Shown here piece by piece: positions 9,251 to 17,725 of a stretch of 64,000 bases of DNA (position 1 is its first letter; each line of letters begins with the position of its first letter). The DNA is taken from NCBI RefSeq assembly GCF_000238275.3, contig NZ_AHCF03000003.1:558001-622000 (forward strand). The letters are read 5' to 3'. The notes beneath the pieces are model-generated. The model did no database searches and had not been told where the DNA came from. It was given only the letters and a program-made list of their open reading frames with translations. Made by a program: the position numbers and the translations under genes. The DNA is from Pseudoalteromonas undina. Lineage in GTDB: Bacteria; Pseudomonadota; Gammaproteobacteria; Enterobacterales; Alteromonadaceae.

Positions 9251-9819
9251 ACCGTAAACTTATCGCAATTGCCCCTTTATTAATTTTTATCTTTATTTGT
9301 GTGTTTTTATACCAAGGGTTGTTTGCCAACCCGCGGGAAATACAAACAGGGCGAATTGGTCAAACGGTGCCTGCGTTTAATTTACCTGATTTAATGCAAG
9401 ACGATAAACGTTGGACTGATGAGCAGCTAAAGGGTGACGTGTATTTGCTAAACGTTTGGGGCACATGGTGCCCAACGTGTTTAGCTGAACTTGATTATTT
9501 AACTAAGCTTCGCGAACAAGGCATTAAAATTATCGGCTTGTATTATGTTCAAAGTTACGATGCCGATTTTGATGGCCCGTTTGATATGCAAGCACTGCGT
9601 GACGATGTGAGTAATATGCTTGCGCGCGCCGGTGATCCGTATCAGTTTAATATTTTAGATTTAGAGCGCTCTTTGGCGTTAGATTTGGGTGTGTCTGGAG
9701 CACCAGAAACATTTTTAGTTGATAAAAATGGCACTATTTTGTTACACCACACCGGTGATATAAACCCTCGAGTTTGGCGCGCTAAGTTTGCGCCTCTTAT
9801 GCAGGAGCTGCAGCCATGA
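9247..9819 (+). CDS. ccmG: thiol:disulfide oxidoreductase CcmG/DsbE
   Basis: 190 residues: N-terminal membrane anchor (~5-24), then a thioredoxin-fold periplasmic domain with the redox pair WCPTC at Cys75/Cys78 and the cis-proline region GVSGAPETFLVD typical of DsbE. It keeps apocytochrome c cysteines reduced for haem ligation. It overlaps ccmF upstream and ccmH downstream by four bases each. Confidence 0.96.
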   Translation: MNRKLIAIAPLLIFIFICVFLYQGLFANPREIQTGRIGQTVPAFNLPDLMQDDKRWTDEQLKGDVYLLNVWGTWCPTCLAELDYLTKLREQGIKIIGLYYVQSYDADFDGPFDMQALRDDVSNMLARAGDPYQFNILDLERSLALDLGVSGAPETFLVDKNGTILLHHTGDINPRVWRAKFAPLMQELQP

Positions 9820-10277
9820 GATTGTTTTTATTAACCCTTAGCTTATTTATTAGTTTAGCAGCGTTTGCTCAGCAAGATCGTTATCAGTTTGATAGCAATG
9901 AACAAGCGATTCGTTTTGAAGAGCTAACTAAAGAATTACGCTGCCCTAAATGTCAAAATCAAAACATTGCTGATTCAGATGCCGTAGTTGCAAAAGACTT
10001 GCGTGATCGTGTATTGGCGTTAGTAAAAGATGGTAAAAGCAAAGATGAAGTCATTGACTATATGATTGACCGCTATGGCTACTTTGTTCATTACGATCCA
10101 CCAGTAACGCCGGCTACGTTAATTCTGTGGGTGTTACCAGTACTCATTGTAATAATAGGCTTTGGTTTTATTGTTATTCGCCAACGTAAAGCGTCGGTAA
10201 AACAAACATGGAGTGACGCTGATGAAGTGATGCTCAATAAGTTGATTAAACAAAATAAACGTCAGGAGCAAAGTTAA
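9816..10277 (+). CDS. ccmH: cytochrome c maturation protein CcmH
   Basis: 153 residues: signal peptide (cleavage after SLAAFA), the redox motif LRCPKCQNQ at Cys43/Cys46, and a C-terminal membrane helix (~104-125). This is the short CcmH (CcmL type), without the TPR part, which is encoded separately by ccmI. It reduces apocytochrome disulfides together with CcmG. The next gene begins directly after its stop. Confidence 0.95.
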   Translation: MRLFLLTLSLFISLAAFAQQDRYQFDSNEQAIRFEELTKELRCPKCQNQNIADSDAVVAKDLRDRVLALVKDGKSKDEVIDYMIDRYGYFVHYDPPVTPATLILWVLPVLIVIIGFGFIVIRQRKASVKQTWSDADEVMLNKLIKQNKRQEQS

Positions 10278-11534
10278 ATGATTTTAATGTGGGCGTCTTT
10301 TGCTTTACTCACACTCATTGCATTGCTGTTTATTATTGTGCCTTTTTTAAAAAAAGAGCGCGTAGTAACTATTACTCACAACGCTAATGCACAGCTTATC
10401 AGCATTTATGAGCAGCGTTTAGTTGAACTGCAGGCTGATTTAGACAATCAACGTATAGACTCGCAAAACCATAACGAGGCTATTATTGAGCTAAAACGTC
10501 GTTTGCTTAATGAATTATCGCCAGAAAAGTCACTAAACAGTCGTGGTGATAACCGTATATTTGCTTTAACAGGGGCAGCGTTTTTAATTGCATTAGCAGG
10601 TATATTTTATGCGATGACAGGCAGCCAACAACAAATTTCGGCGTGGCATGATGCAATGGACAACTTAGCCGATTATGGTCAACGTGCCGTAATGCAAAAA
10701 GGTGAGCCGTTATCTAAAAATGAACTTCAAGCGTTTGCATTGGCACTGCGTACAAAGTTAAGTCAAAGCGGTGATGATGAAGTAGCTTGGATGCTGTTAG
10801 GGCGTGTCGCTATTATGCTTAATGAGTTTGACATGGCAAAACAGTCATTTGATAAAGCATTGTCAATGAATCCTGATAATATGCAAGCTTTGGTGAGCTA
10901 CTCGCAGGTATTACTACTTGAGGGCAGTGATGAGAATATGACTCGCGCAGCGGGTATGCTTTCTAAAGTGCTACAAGCGCAGCCAAATAATCTCGATGCG
11001 ATTTCGTTACTTGCGCTGATTGCCTTTGAGAGAAAGGATTGGGTACAGGCAAAAGCTGCATTTGAGGTACTTCTTGCCAGTATGGACGAGTCAGATACGC
11101 GTTATGCTATGATTTCTGAGCGCATTAGTGAAATCGATGGTCAAATAGCTCAGAAAAGCGAGCTGAATAATCACGAGCTGCAAGTTGTTCAAGGAATTCA
11201 GGTCACGGTTAAGGTTGACGAGCAACTCGAAGATAAACAGCCCAGTAACGGTATTTTGTTTGTGTTTGCTAAAGCTTCTGAAGGTTCACCAATGCCTTTA
11301 GCCGTTGTTAAACTGACTGACTATAGCTTTCCAATCACCGTTGAGCTGAGCGACGAGAACGCCATGATGGCAGGGCTAAATTTATCCAGTGCTAATGAAA
11401 TTGTTATTTCTGCGCGTATTTCCAATGATGATTCAGTGATGCCAAGTACTGGTGAGCTTGAAGGCCACTCTGAAGTACTGCTTCGTAAAGATGTGCGACA
11501 AGTGCAACTGAACATTGATACATTAATACCTTAA
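10278..11534 (+). CDS. ccmI: c-type cytochrome biogenesis protein CcmI
   Basis: 418 residues: one N-terminal membrane helix (~1-21), a cytoplasmic loop rich in charged residues (including LKRRLLNEL), a second helix (~93-112), TPR repeats at roughly 165-270 (LGRVAIMLNEFDMAKQSFDK is one unit), and a C-terminal periplasmic domain of the kind found in long CcmI proteins. It acts as an apocytochrome chaperone for the CcmFH ligase. Last gene of the ccm operon; mlaA starts 9 bases later. Confidence 0.93.
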   Translation: MILMWASFALLTLIALLFIIVPFLKKERVVTITHNANAQLISIYEQRLVELQADLDNQRIDSQNHNEAIIELKRRLLNELSPEKSLNSRGDNRIFALTGAAFLIALAGIFYAMTGSQQQISAWHDAMDNLADYGQRAVMQKGEPLSKNELQAFALALRTKLSQSGDDEVAWMLLGRVAIMLNEFDMAKQSFDKALSMNPDNMQALVSYSQVLLLEGSDENMTRAAGMLSKVLQAQPNNLDAISLLALIAFERKDWVQAKAAFEVLLASMDESDTRYAMISERISEIDGQIAQKSELNNHELQVVQGIQVTVKVDEQLEDKQPSNGILFVFAKASEGSPMPLAVVKLTDYSFPITVELSDENAMMAGLNLSSANEIVISARISNDDSVMPSTGELEGHSEVLLRKDVRQVQLNIDTLIP

Positions 11535-11543
11535 GGATTTGAG

Positions 11544-12275
11544 ATGTTAAAACAAGGCTTACTTTTATTATGTTTACTCGCCTTATCGGGCTGTGCTCAA
11601 GTGCCCGAGAGTAAATATGATGAGCGCGATCCCTTACAAAGTGTAAATAGACCCATTTATGACTTTAATATGGACGTACTCGATACCTATATTTTAAGGC
11701 CAGCAGCAGTGGGTTATATCACTGTTACACCGCAGCCTGTTCGTCGTAGTATTGTGCACTTTACCGATAATATTACTGCACCCGTTGATATTATAAATGC
11801 CGGCCTGCAAGGAAAACCAAGTAGTGCTGGAATTAATTTTGCACGTTTTTTAGTGAATTCAACGGTGGGTGTATTTGGCATATTTGATGTAGCCAGCTCA
11901 CTTGGGCTTGAAGTAACTAGCGAGGACTTTGGTCAAACGCTAGGTGTGTGGGGAGTGGGTGATGGTGCTTATTTAATGATCCCAGCAATGGGGCCATCTA
12001 CCGCGCGTAACTTAACTGGTGATGTAGTTGATAATGTTGTACTGCCTGAAATAGCACTGACTACACCACAAACTATTTTAGTGTTTGCACTAAAAGCAGT
12101 TGAAGCGCGTGCGTCTTTAATGGCTCAGGAAGGTTTATTAAATGATTCGTTAGACCCCTACTTGTTTATTAAAGACATTTATTTTCAGCGTCAATTATAC
12201 GAGTTATTTGATGGTAACCCGCCAATAAAAGAAGAGCCTGAAGATTTTGATGAGGATTTCTTAGAAAGCCTTTAA
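11544..12275 (+). CDS. mlaA: outer-membrane lipoprotein MlaA (VacJ)
   Basis: 243 residues with a lipoprotein signal (lipobox LSGC, Cys17), the family opening DPLQSVNRPIYDFNMDVLD, and DFGQTLGVWGVGDGAYLMIP in the middle. MlaA removes mislocalised phospholipids from the outer leaflet of the outer membrane and passes them to MlaC. It is 9 bases after ccmI, so probably co-transcribed with the ccm operon, though functionally unrelated. The C-terminus is acidic (EEPEDFDEDF). Confidence 0.95.
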   Translation: MLKQGLLLLCLLALSGCAQVPESKYDERDPLQSVNRPIYDFNMDVLDTYILRPAAVGYITVTPQPVRRSIVHFTDNITAPVDIINAGLQGKPSSAGINFARFLVNSTVGVFGIFDVASSLGLEVTSEDFGQTLGVWGVGDGAYLMIPAMGPSTARNLTGDVVDNVVLPEIALTTPQTILVFALKAVEARASLMAQEGLLNDSLDPYLFIKDIYFQRQLYELFDGNPPIKEEPEDFDEDFLESL

Positions 12276-12283
12276 TAAAAATA

Positions 12284-12309
12284 AAAACGCCAGCAGATGC
12301 TGGCGTTTT
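12284..12309 (+). terminator. bidirectional terminator after mlaA
   Basis: Near-perfect 12-bp inverted repeat AAAACGCCAGCA / TGCTGGCGTTTT with A and T tracts on both sides. It ends the ccm-mlaA unit and can also end the facing EAL-HDOD gene. Confidence 0.85.
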
Positions 12310-12331
12310 GTTTATGGGTATTAAAGATATT

Positions 12332-13555
12332 TTAGCTATCGATCATCACTCGCATTTGCTCACTAACCCAGTTGAGTGCTTCGTGATATGCATCAGGCAC
12401 TTCATCGCCTAAGTTTAATTGCTGGGCTTTATCGTTCGCAGCTTGCCAATCACCATGCTCATACAGAGTGACTAAGTTTAAGTATTCAGCAAGTAGTCCT
12501 TCATTTTTTAACAGCGCTGTTTTTATCTCATTAGACAAAGGTAATTTAAGCATTACGCTGTCCATTTCTTCATCTAATATCGCATCCATAAGCGACATCA
12601 TGCCGGTTAAGAACGCCATACCTGTATCTTTAAGTTTGCCATGTGAAATAGCTAACAACTCACAAAAACGCGCCCGTGTTAACGACAGTCTAATAAGTTC
12701 CAATGGCTTATCTGCAGATACTTGTGCTGCAAACAATAAAGAGAGCAGTTTTTTTATTTCAGCAGCCCCTAGTACAATTAGTGCTTGTTTTATAGTGTTT
12801 ATTTCAGAGCGGCGGGTAAATGCCGCTGAGTTGGAATAGCGCAAGAGCTTGTAAGATAAGTTAACATCACGCTCAAATACATCGGTGATCTTCTTAAGAT
12901 CCATTTCTACACTGGATGTTTCATAGAGCAGTTCAGCCAGTGCCATGCCAGATGGCGGTAAGGCTTTACTTTGCACCATCTCGGGTTTTGAAAAGAAAAA
13001 GCCTTGAAAGTACTCAAAGCCCAACTCAAAAGCTTGGTTGTAAAGCTCGTAAGTTTCAACTTTTTCTGCGAGTAACTTGATATGTGGGTAAGGTTTTAAG
13101 TCTTCAATGATCGTTTTAACGGTTTCCATATCGCACGTTAAAAAGTCAACTTTAATGATATCAATAAACGGATAAAAGTGACGCCATACCGGTTGATGCG
13201 CATAGTCATCTAGGGCGAGTGTGTACCCTTTCTCTTTTAGGTCTTTAACTATTGCTAGCAGACGTTTTCCTGGCTGAACGGTCTCTAGTATTTCAATCAC
13301 AACCCCGTTTTTGTTTAATAGCGTGGGGTAGCCTTTTAATAAGGTGTCTAAGGTAAAGTTAATATAAGCGGGTTTATTATCGGTTAAATCTTCAAGACCA
13401 AAATTAAACTGGCTGCCTTCAATTAGGCGAGACGTTGCTTCGTCGCCGTCAATGTTCGGAAATACGTTATCTACTCCATCACGAAATAAAAGCTCGTAGC
13501 CAATTAGTTCCTTATTGCGATCTAAAATAGGTTGGCGAGCAGCGTAAAAATACAT
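12332..13555 (-). CDS. EAL-HDOD two-domain signalling protein (degenerate EAL)
   Basis: 407 residues. Residues 1-205 form an EAL-like domain (YFYAARQPILDRNKELIGYE), but the catalytic signature is lost: the EAL motif position reads ELLFRDG, and other metal ligands look replaced (IEILETV, LALDDYA). It is therefore unlikely to hydrolyse cyclic di-GMP. Residues ~210-400 are an HDOD domain (SYKLLRYSNSAAF, then TFIVLGAAEIKKLLSLL-like). This is the YuxH-type architecture; some members link motility or biofilm signalling. It is monocistronic and convergent with mlaA. Confidence 0.88.
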   Translation of the reverse strand: MYFYAARQPILDRNKELIGYELLFRDGVDNVFPNIDGDEATSRLIEGSQFNFGLEDLTDNKPAYINFTLDTLLKGYPTLLNKNGVVIEILETVQPGKRLLAIVKDLKEKGYTLALDDYAHQPVWRHFYPFIDIIKVDFLTCDMETVKTIIEDLKPYPHIKLLAEKVETYELYNQAFELGFEYFQGFFFSKPEMVQSKALPPSGMALAELLYETSSVEMDLKKITDVFERDVNLSYKLLRYSNSAAFTRRSEINTIKQALIVLGAAEIKKLLSLLFAAQVSADKPLELIRLSLTRARFCELLAISHGKLKDTGMAFLTGMMSLMDAILDEEMDSVMLKLPLSNEIKTALLKNEGLLAEYLNLVTLYEHGDWQAANDKAQQLNLGDEVPDAYHEALNWVSEQMRVMIDS

Positions 13556-13887
13556 ATAAGATTCCGAAACAGTAGAAATTGATTAACATTGTAATAATAT
13601 ATTGGAAAACATTCAAAATAGCATCGGTAAAATGAATTTTATTAATAAAATATCATGGCTTAGGTGATTTTTATTAATCTAAACTCATTGTTTTTTATTC
13701 TATTTGTTTTAAAAGCGAGCGAATAGGTGGTTTTTTATCTACTTAAATTAGCGGGTTGGAGTTATTAGCAATTACCGTGTTATAGTTGGGTAGAAAGCTT
13801 TTATTCCAATACTGTCTTAATTATAAGATTTCAAGAGTCATTATTTGGATTACAAGCCTGTTATTACTTTTTTAAGTGGAGGCGAAT
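13556..13887. other. intergenic region between the EAL-HDOD gene and putP
   Basis: About 330 AT-rich bases between divergent genes, so it must hold both promoters. A perfect 16-bp palindrome ATTTTATTAATAAAAT lies at 13636-13651. A GGAGG ribosome-binding site at 13878-13882 sets the putP start. No ORF or RNA gene was recognised. Confidence 0.6.
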
Positions 13888-15412
13888 TTGGAAACAGGAA
13901 TGATTATTTCACTGGCATTGTACTTTATTGTAATGCTAGGAATAGGACTATACGCATATAAGCAATCTACCAGTGATATTTCAGGGTATATGCTAGGTGG
14001 TCGTAATTTAGCCCCCAGTGTAGCTGCCTTATCGGCTGGTGCATCAGATATGAGTGGTTGGTTATTAATGGGCTTACCCGGCGCAATGTATTTATTTGGG
14101 TTGAGTAAGGTTTGGATTGCAATTGGTTTAGTATTAGGTGCGTGGGCAAACTACTTTTTAGTCGCCCCAAGACTGCGTGTCTATACTGAAAAAGCCAATG
14201 ACTCCATTACTATCCCCGATTTCTTTGCAAACCGTTTTGATGACAACAAAAATATCCTACGTGTTATCTCTGCAATAGTAATTATAGTTTTCTTTACCTT
14301 ATACACTTCATCGGGTGTTGTTGCCGGTGGTAAGTTATTTGAAAACTCATTTCAAATGAGTTACGAAATGGGCCTATACATCACCACGGGTGTGGTAGTG
14401 GTATATACCTTATTTGGTGGATTTTTAGCGGTTAGCCTTACAGACTTTGTGCAAGGCTGTATTATGTTTGTGTCGTTGTTAGCAGTGCCAATTGCCACTT
14501 ATATGATGCTTGATCAACCATTTATGGATACCTTAGCAAATGCAAATTATCAGCAGTTACTAAGCTCGGCCTAAAGCAAGCGAAATTCATTCTTTAAGTA
14601 TGCTTGACTGGTTTGCTGGTGGTTCTACTATTGCTATTATTTCTGCAATGGCATGGGGTTTAGGTTACTTTGGTCAGCCGCATATTATTGTTCGTTTCAT
14701 GTCTATTCGTTCAGTAAAAGAAATGCCAACCATGCGTCGTATTGGTATGTCTTGGATGACGTTATCTGCTATTGGTGCGGTATTTACTGGCCTATTTGGT
14801 GCTGCATTTATGATTGAAAATCAAATGCCGATTGCCGATAAAGAAACAATTTTCTTAGTATTGGCTGAATTAATTTTCCACCCGTTAATTGCAGGTTTCT
14901 TACTGGCGGCTATTTTAGCTGCGATTATGAGTACTATCTCATCGCAATTATTAGTGTGTTCAAGTTCTTTAACTGAGGACTTTTATAAGATTTACTTAAA
15001 TCGTAATGCTTCGCAAACTGAGCTGGTATTAGTAGGGCGTATTAGCGTGATACTGGTTGCGTTATTTGCAATTTACTTAGCGTATGACCGCAATAGTTCA
15101 ATACTAGATTTAGTAAGTAATGCATGGGCAGGTTTTGGTGCTGCATTTGGTCCATTGGTATTGTTTAGTCTTTACTGGAAGCGTATGAACCTAAAAGGGG
15201 CTATTAGCGGTATGGTTGTTGGTGCTCTAACTGTGCTTGTATGGATTTATGCGCCTATTACTATTAATGGTGATAGCTTAAGCAGCGTGATATATGAAAT
15301 CGTCCCTGGCTTTATTTTAGCAAGTATTGCTATTGTAGTAGGAAGCCTTGTAACTGCTGAGCCGAAAAAGGAAATTACTGATCTGTTTGATGAAGTTGAA
15401 TCGTCATTATAA
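13888..15412 (+). pseudogene. putP: sodium/proline symporter PutP, frameshifted
   Basis: Two adjoining frames together encode one SSS-family Na+/proline symporter of normal size (~507 residues; E. coli PutP has 502). The 5' part (13888-14574; TTG start after GGAGG, METGMIISLALYF) covers the first ~6 helices, including GYMLGGRNLAPSVAALSAGA. It stops at TAA after QQLLSSA. The 3' part (frame +1, open from 14564; first ATG at 14600) continues with MLDWFAGGSTIAI and GYFGQPHIIVRFMS to the usual acidic end. The frame change must occur between 14561 (a stop in the downstream frame) and 14574, consistent with loss of one base. Both halves are otherwise intact, so this is a very recent mutation or a sequencing error. 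A normal terminator follows. Confidence 0.88.
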
Positions 15413-15440
15413 GTGATTAGTTAACCTAAGTTTTGGTTTA

Positions 15441-15476
15441 AAAAAATGCCAACCAGTTTAACTGGTTGGCATTTTT
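15441..15476 (+). terminator. terminator after putP
   Basis: Stem AAAAATGCCAACCAG / CTGGTTGGCATTTTT with a short TTTAA loop and a T tract; strong intrinsic terminator 28 bases after the putP stop. Confidence 0.88.
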
Positions 15477-15545
15477 ATTGACTGACTTTTAACATTAGCA
15501 AATAGTGATGATTTACTCGCTTTTAGCTATCATTATTTAAAGGCA

Positions 15546-15583
15546 TAAAAAAACTGAATTCGAATACCGAATTCAGTTTTTTT
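15546..15583 (-). terminator. bidirectional terminator after yebG
   Basis: Inverted repeat ACTGAATTCG / CGAATTCAGT flanked by A7 and T7 tracts. It lies just downstream of the minus-strand yebG and also faces the end of putP. Confidence 0.88.
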
Positions 15584-15611
15584 AATAATTACTATTAGGT
15601 TTTTAAAAGTA

Positions 15612-15911
15612 CTAACTTGCAGCTTTATCTTTTATATCTGCAACGTTATCTGACTTTGTTTTTTTAGCTTTTGCAGGTACTTCTTTAGTCCCCTTAAGTA
15701 CCGCCATAAAGTCGTCTTTACTTTTCGCAATCTCAAGTGCAAGCGACTCAACTTGTTGTTCACTTAGAGGCACATCTACTTTTTCAAGCATTAGTTCTAG
15801 TGACTCGGCGATATCGAGCATTTTGTCATAGGCATCAGCTTCTTTTTTAGTAGTAAACGTCATGCGCTCGACTCCGTTTCGTTCTACAACATATTTAACA
15901 ACAACAGCCAT
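15612..15911 (-). CDS. yebG: YebG family SOS-regulated protein
   Basis: 99 residues with the YebG opening MAVVVKYVVERNGVERMTF, the following KKEADAYDKMLDIAE helix, and a Lys/Ala/Asp-rich tail. YebG is a DNA-damage-inducible protein of unclear biochemical role. The regulation supports the call: a near-consensus LexA box lies ~50 bases upstream of the start on this strand. A ribosome-binding site (GGAGAAATC) precedes the ATG. Monocistronic, with a strong terminator. Confidence 0.92.
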   Translation of the reverse strand: MAVVVKYVVERNGVERMTFTTKKEADAYDKMLDIAESLELMLEKVDVPLSEQQVESLALEIAKSKDDFMAVLKGTKEVPAKAKKTKSDNVADIKDKAAS

Positions 15912-15962
15912 GATTTCTCCTGCTTACTTACGTGGCAATATGATTATTTTAAATCATTAGAT

Positions 15963-15982
15963 TACTGTTTTTATGTACAGTA
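15963..15982. promoter_or_regulatory. LexA (SOS) box upstream of yebG
   Basis: TACTGTTTTTATGTACAGTA fits the gammaproteobacterial LexA consensus TACTGT(AT)4ACAGTA, with CTGT-N8-ACAG intact. It lies ~52-71 bases upstream of the yebG ATG, a usual promoter-overlapping position. Damage-induced derepression of yebG follows by analogy with E. coli. Confidence 0.88.
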
Positions 15983-16207
15983 CAAGCTTGCGCGTTATTT
16001 TGCAAGCTTTAGCCTTAGTTTATCTGCAGCTTAATTGACAATAAAGGCCAACTCTACTTTATTTATTAAGTCACTTTATAACGCGTTGCAGTAAAGGAGT
16101 CGCAAGGAGTGATTGTTACCGTTAGTACTTAGTAACCACAACTTACTTAAAAGTGCTGGGTGTAAATAATCAACGAATGTTCATGTAGGAACACAAAAGG
16201 AAATAGT

Positions 16208-16501
16208 ATGAAATTAATTAAAATAATCTCGTTAGCAGCTGCTTTATGTTTATTACCTATGGGTACCACCTTTGCGCAAAGCGATATGCTATCAGAGCAG
16301 ATGCAATCAGCCATGGTTAATATTAATACTGCTGATTTAAAACAGTTAATTAAGTTACCAGGTGTCGGTAAGAAAAAGGCACAGGCAATTATCGACTATA
16401 GAGAAGCTAATGGTGATTTCACATCACTTGGAGATCTAGCTAAAGTAAAAGGGGTGGGTAAAAAAATGCTAGCCAAACTTGATGGTAAGGTAACGTTTTA
16501 A
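16208..16501 (+). CDS. ComEA-like helix-hairpin-helix DNA-binding protein
   Basis: 97 residues: signal peptide (residues 1-23, cleavage near TFAQS) then a double helix-hairpin-helix domain at ~37-97. VNINTADLKQLIKLPGVGKK is the first hairpin and AKVKGVGKKMLAKL the second. ComEA proteins bind double-stranded DNA in the periplasm during natural transformation and retract it across the outer membrane; short ComEA-like proteins of this size are common in gammaproteobacteria. No other competence genes are nearby. Good ribosome-binding site (AAAGGAAATAGT). Confidence 0.88.
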   Translation: MKLIKIISLAAALCLLPMGTTFAQSDMLSEQMQSAMVNINTADLKQLIKLPGVGKKKAQAIIDYREANGDFTSLGDLAKVKGVGKKMLAKLDGKVTF

Positions 16502-16503
16502 CT

Positions 16504-16524
16504 AAAAAGGGCGCTATGCGCCCT
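16504..16524 (-). terminator. terminator of the dsbB operon
   Basis: Stem AGGGCGC / GCGCCCT with a 3-base loop. The T tract (TTTTT) is on the minus strand only, so it ends the dsbB-16514 operon; it overlaps the last codons of the small membrane protein gene. Confidence 0.7.
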
Positions 16525-16816
16525 GATCAAACTGTTTTAAGGCAGCACCAAGGTGCTTTTTAGCAAAGTTAATATCTACTGGTGCTGTTAATAGCGGATA
16601 GCTCAACCCAGCTACAATTAAAAAGGGCACCAGTAACCAACCTTCGAAAAGAGTAAATATTAAAAAGAATGGGCTTAATAGCATCAGCTTTAGTATGCGT
16701 ATAAAGACCCTGTCACTGGGTGATAGCATGCTTAAAGAGATAGCTATAACAGTTTGTCGTTGACGAACTTTTAAATGTTTAAGTTCATCAACTTGGCTTG
16801 AAAAAAAAGTAAACAT
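16514..16816 (-). CDS. small inner-membrane protein, function unknown
   Basis: 100 residues. A charged N-terminus (DELKHLKVRQRQ) is followed by a hydrophobic hairpin of two predicted membrane segments (residues ~42-60 and ~63-82) and a short polar C-terminal tail. It starts one base after the dsbB stop, so the two are co-transcribed. I recognise it only as a type of small conserved protein found in Alteromonadales; no function can be assigned. A role linked to DsbB is possible only from operon position. Confidence 0.7.
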   Translation of the reverse strand: MFTFFSSQVDELKHLKVRQRQTVIAISLSMLSPSDRVFIRILKLMLLSPFFLIFTLFEGWLLVPFLIVAGLSYPLLTAPVDINFAKKHLGAALKQFDQGA

Positions 16817-16817
16817 A

Positions 16818-17336
16818 TTAAAGTGACTTTTTAGTAATTAATCGACTGGCCACTAATATAAACAGTGTGGCGGTAAAGAGTACAAAAATAATTTCCATCC
16901 ATGCTGGCATACTTAGGCTGGCAAATTGCCAATCTATATTTCCGCAATCACCTGTCGCTTCAAAAAATTGCGGTATCCAGTGATGTAACGGCATAAATTC
17001 TGGAAAATTTGGCTCAAATTCACAGCTAAATGCAAATGGGTCTGTTGTTGTTTGCATTTCAATATGCTCACGAGCTATTAGTAGCCCCCATACACTCGAA
17101 ATCCCCCATGTTGTATAGGCAACAATACGTACTGCGAGATTGTTTGGTTTACTAGCTCCAATAATACCCGCAAAAAGTAGACCTAATACTGCGGTGCGCT
17201 GGTAAATACACATAATACATGGCGCTAACCCCATGTTGTATTGAAAGAAAAGTGCAGTAACTTCAAGTAGAAAAACAATCCCACTGAATAATAACCAAGG
17301 TGTACGCTGAGTACTTAGATTAGCAAGCCAGTTCAT
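16818..17336 (-). CDS. dsbB: disulfide bond formation protein DsbB
   Basis: 172-residue, four-helix inner-membrane protein. Both periplasmic redox pairs are present: Cys40/Cys43 in the motif PCIMCIYQR, and Cys103/Cys129 in the second loop, almost the E. coli numbering. DsbB reoxidises DsbA and passes electrons to quinones. In E. coli, dsbB lies beside nhaB and fadR; here fadR is present in the expected divergent position but nhaB is missing. Confidence 0.96.
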   Translation of the reverse strand: MNWLANLSTQRTPWLLFSGIVFLLEVTALFFQYNMGLAPCIMCIYQRTAVLGLLFAGIIGASKPNNLAVRIVAYTTWGISSVWGLLIAREHIEMQTTTDPFAFSCEFEPNFPEFMPLHHWIPQFFEATGDCGNIDWQFASLSMPAWMEIIFVLFTATLFILVASRLITKKSL

Positions 17337-17725
17337 AACAAATCCGTATTTAAATAAGGGCTTAGATTATGACTTAGGATAAACAGCGGGGCAAGTAAAA
17401 GGAAAAAACGAGGGCTATGAAAGCTTGTCGTCCCTTAAAGTTAGAGATCCTGTGCTGCATGACTTCCCCTAATAGACCTACTCAGAGCCATCAAGTTAAT
17501 CTGATTCATGAATAGGAAAGAGGTATAGAATAATAGTTAAAGTGTCTCGTATGAATAATAGGTGGGCATTCATATTGTGTTTAATTTCTACCAGTAAAGT
17601 TACCCTTTTAATCACATACCTAGGTAATTTAACTTACTTTACTTGTTAGTTGTGACTTGTCTGGTACAATCAGTCAGTTAATCGTATGTAGCGATGTAAT
17701 GTGAATTAATTCGAGTAGGAATTGA
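17337..17725. other. intergenic region between dsbB and fadR
   Basis: 389 bases between divergent genes. It holds the fadR promoter and a FadR-like operator (listed separately). A 32-codon plus-strand frame (17417-17515, MKACRPLKLEILCC start, weak GAGGG ribosome-binding site only 2 bases away) is visible but unsupported. Nothing resembling an nhaB remnant could be recognised by eye. Confidence 0.5.
17643..17674 (+). promoter_or_regulatory. fadR promoter with overlapping FadR-like operator
   Basis: TTGTTA (17643-17648), 16-base spacer and TACAAT (17665-17670) form a plausible sigma-70 promoter. The -10 box lies inside TCTGGTACAATCAGT (17660-17674), which closely resembles the FadR operator core TCTGGTNNGACCAGA. 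FadR bound here would block its own promoter. The match is by eye. Confidence 0.55.

Noticed and set aside
14569..14578. Programmed +1 frameshift in putP at GCC-TAA-A
   Set aside because: No upstream Shine-Dalgarno-like stimulator as in prfB is visible, and PutP is not known to use recoding; a one-base deletion or error is simpler. Kept as the less likely option.
17417..17515. 32-codon frame in the dsbB-fadR spacer as a small gene or leader peptide
   Set aside because: Weak, badly spaced ribosome-binding site and no recognised similarity; codon use gives no support.
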